Shown: piece by piece, positions 39,617 to 41,250 of the stretch
How the letters are laid out: each line of letters begins with the position of its first letter
How positions within the stretch are numbered: the stretch's first letter is position 1
Virus record (IMG/VR): IMGVR_UViG_3300047319_000760
Location: 1-41,250 of that record
DNA: 41,250 nucleotides
Strand: one strand, 5' to 3'
Source of the DNA: a virus
The notes under the pieces: model-generated
What the model saw: only the letters and a program-made list of their open reading frames with translations
Told to the model about the DNA's origin: nothing
Database searches by the model: none
Translations under genes and position numbers: made by a program

Positions 39617-40002
39617 GTCTCGATGCCCTCCGTACCGACGTAGGGCCGCAGTTCGATGAATGCCTCAATCAGGCAGGCGACGGCAGCGGCTTTCGCCTCG
39701 TGCTTCTCATCGCGCTTTTCCTGTCTCTGTTTCGCGCGCAGCCGCTTCTCCATCTCACGCCATTCCGCTGTCTCAGCTTTGCGTATTTTACGCTCCCTGG
39801 CGTCGTGGTTCGCGATTGCCTTTAGGTGTTCCTCCGACAGTGGCGGGAAGCCAATCAGGTCATAGACCCGGCTTTTGTTAAGCCCGAGCAACTCTACAAT
39901 CGCGCTCACCGGCATTTTCTTCCGCATCTTGACGACCTGCGCATACAGGGCGCGCTCGGCGTTACGCTGTTCAAGGTTCAGACCGCGCATCATTTGGGTC
40001 AC
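39613..40002 (-). CDS. HTH protein downstream of TerL (candidate small terminase)
   Basis: A 129-residue highly charged helical protein. An HTH (MPVSAIVELLGLNKSRVYDL) lies at about residues 30-50, followed by IGFPPLSEEHLKAIANH and a Lys/Arg/Glu-rich coiled coil. Small terminases combine an HTH with an oligomerising coil, and this gene is next to TerL, but it follows rather than precedes it. The gene at 4472 is a rival TerS candidate. It starts four bases after the TerL stop. Confidence 0.62.
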   Translation of the reverse strand: MTQMMRGLNLEQRNAERALYAQVVKMRKKMPVSAIVELLGLNKSRVYDLIGFPPLSEEHLKAIANHDARERKIRKAETAEWREMEKRLRAKQRQEKRDEKHEAKAAAVACLIEAFIELRPYVGTEGIET

Positions 40003-40006
40003 GGCC

Positions 40007-41250
40007 TCATACCTCCACCTCTATGCCGAGATCCATGCGCAGCCCGACCTTGTCGTAGATCCCGCCGCTCATGCCCGAGCCCACCCCCAGCCCGTGCTGG
40101 CAGAACGTCAGGTTCAACGCGTCGGCATAGTCGCAGCTCGGCAGCCCCCTGGCCCGCATCGCGTTCTTGTCCTCCACCTTGAGGCGGCCGTCGCTCAGGA
40201 ACGCATACCGCGGCGCCACCAGGTCATCCCGCAGCCGCTCATGCCGCGGCAGCCGCACGGCACGCGTGCTCAGCCACTCTTTCGCCCTCACCCACAACTC
40301 ATCCCGCAGCCGGCTATACCGCCCGGTCGTGCTCGGGGACTCCGATACATTCACCCCCAGAATGGGCAACCCCTGCTCGTTGAGCCGATCGACCACGCCC
40401 GCACCAATCCCAATCACGTCTATACAAATCAATGCCGGCTTCTGGATCTGCGCGTCCCATTCCGCTTTTATCGCACCAGCCAGCATCATGGTGTCCAGTT
40501 GGTGGAACGATCGCGGCATCTCAGTCACCACGTTGCCACGGCGCTTAATGAGGACAGACGCATCCGTCCCGAACCGCGCGACGTCGACGCCCCACAACTC
40601 CGGCTCGGAGTGGTCAATCGCGACATCCCGCAGCATGGCACTGTCCACCAGCTCCGCCGGAATGAGCGTATCCGCATCGGCCAGCGGGAACTCGCCCAGC
40701 ACCCGCACCCGATACGCATTGCTGTCGGCGCCGTAGCGTCCCGCAATCTCCTCCGCAAAGTCCTGCGTCACCCTTGGACTATCGGCATAGCCCACTTTCA
40801 GCGTGAACCACCGATCCCGCTCCAACATGAACGCCTTCCAGAAGAAGCCGCTGGACCGTGTCGGGTTGCCGATCAGCAGCGTGATCGCCCCCGCACTGCT
40901 CATGCTCCCCGACGCCGCCTCGAACACCTGTTCCGGCACGCCACTGGCCTCATCCACCACCAGCATGATGTTGTCCGAGTGCAGGCCGGCGAGGGCCTCC
41001 GGTGTTTCCGGCCTCGATGTCCTCGCGGTAATAAAACACTCCGGATTGCTCTTCAGCGTTATGTGATCGCTGGTAACCGTCCACAGATCCCGCCAGGCAC
41101 TCGGCAACCGATCCAGCCATTTGATGATCTCAGGATACAAGGCGTCAAAAAGTTGGGGACTGCTGGGCGCGGTGCAGGCCAGCTTGAACGGAGCCCTGGT
41201 ATTGCTGAACCACACGATCACCCACGCCGCCAGCGCGGTCTTGCCCGGCC
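40007..41250 (-). CDS. terL: Terminase large subunit, main part (begins at 359 across the join)
   Basis: This is residues 78-491 of the packaging motor; the N terminus is at 1-359. Walker B is IMLVVDEAS with Asp177/Glu178, followed by a motif III-like LLIGNPTRSSG. The C-terminal RNase H-like nuclease has conserved acids in ELWGVDVARFGTD, LICIDVIGIGAGVVDRL and CDYADALNLTF. It cuts and packages concatemers through the portal. The frame reads to the end of the window and resumes in phase at the start when one 127-bp copy is removed. Confidence 0.95.
   Translation of the reverse strand, partial: PGKTALAAWVIVWFSNTRAPFKLACTAPSSPQLFDALYPEIIKWLDRLPSAWRDLWTVTSDHITLKSNPECFITARTSRPETPEALAGLHSDNIMLVVDEASGVPEQVFEAASGSMSSAGAITLLIGNPTRSSGFFWKAFMLERDRWFTLKVGYADSPRVTQDFAEEIAGRYGADSNAYRVRVLGEFPLADADTLIPAELVDSAMLRDVAIDHSEPELWGVDVARFGTDASVLIKRRGNVVTEMPRSFHQLDTMMLAGAIKAEWDAQIQKPALICIDVIGIGAGVVDRLNEQGLPILGVNVSESPSTTGRYSRLRDELWVRAKEWLSTRAVRLPRHERLRDDLVAPRYAFLSDGRLKVEDKNAMRARGLPSCDYADALNLTFCQHGLGVGSGMSGGIYDKVGLRMDLGIEVEV
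41124..41250. repeat. 127-bp terminal direct repeat, right copy
   Basis: This is the right-hand copy of bases 1-127. One copy should be removed when the genome is closed. The reading frame of the large terminase crosses the junction without a break, which supports true circularity or terminal redundancy. Confidence 0.97.

Overview
The window is a complete or near-complete genome of a tailed, probably short-tailed (podovirus-like) bacteriophage, not a piece of host chromosome. The last 127 bases (41124-41250) repeat the first 127 exactly, so the molecule assembles as a circle of 41,123 bp (or is terminally redundant). The large terminase gene runs across that join and appears here as two pieces. 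The DNA is GC-rich. The host is most likely an alphaproteobacterium: there is a GcrA-like HTH protein, an initiator tRNA without an encoded CCA end, a HiPIP-like Cys cluster and a PEP-CTERM cargo protein that needs a host exosortase. The host genus cannot be read from the sequence.

Layout. (A) 370-3809, accessory region: a divergent small gene, a GcrA-like protein, an initiator tRNA-Met, two small zinc-binding proteins, then a leftward operon (3809 to 1596) of three overlapping membrane peptides, a PDNTLP-repeat protein, a PEP-CTERM protein coupled to a small helical-hairpin protein resembling the Acb2/Tad1 anti-defence sponges, a one-TM protein and a small winged-helix-like protein. (B) 3810-6058: a largely gene-free segment, a leftward DNA-packaging-like small protein, and a rightward early operon driven by two near-identical promoter-leader units and containing a ribbon-helix-helix regulator. 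(C) 6039-11966, leftward replication block: Cro-like HTH, VRR-NUC nuclease, membrane peptide, two ParB-like proteins, RepA-type AAA ATPase, a TGTCCGGC repeat array with a large inverted repeat (candidate origin or control region), a zinc ribbon and a NusG/RfaH-like antiterminator. (D) 12090-16255, rightward: XRE repressor, small genes, HNH nuclease, ERF single-strand annealing protein, a Cys-rich secreted microprotein and a membrane protein. (E) 16249 leftward from 41123/359: the whole virion block, in transcription order TerL, HTH protein, portal, scaffold-like protein, major capsid, adaptor, tail/receptor-binding genes, internal virion proteins including a lytic transglycosylase.

How it fits together. 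The repressor/Cro pair points to a temperate lifestyle, but I see no integrase; the ParB-like proteins, RepA-like ATPase and iterated repeat array would fit an extrachromosomal (phage-plasmid) prophage, which is an inference. ERF plus VRR-NUC form a recombination set. The NusG-like protein is a good candidate for switching on long operons by antitermination. No dedicated endolysin/holin cassette was recognised. The most unusual contents are the NusG paralogue beside the repeat array, the PEP-CTERM/Acb2-Tad1-like gene pair, the phage initiator tRNA, the duplicated promoter module, the HiPIP-like cluster fused to a tail protein, and a shared N-terminal DTW motif on three internal virion proteins.
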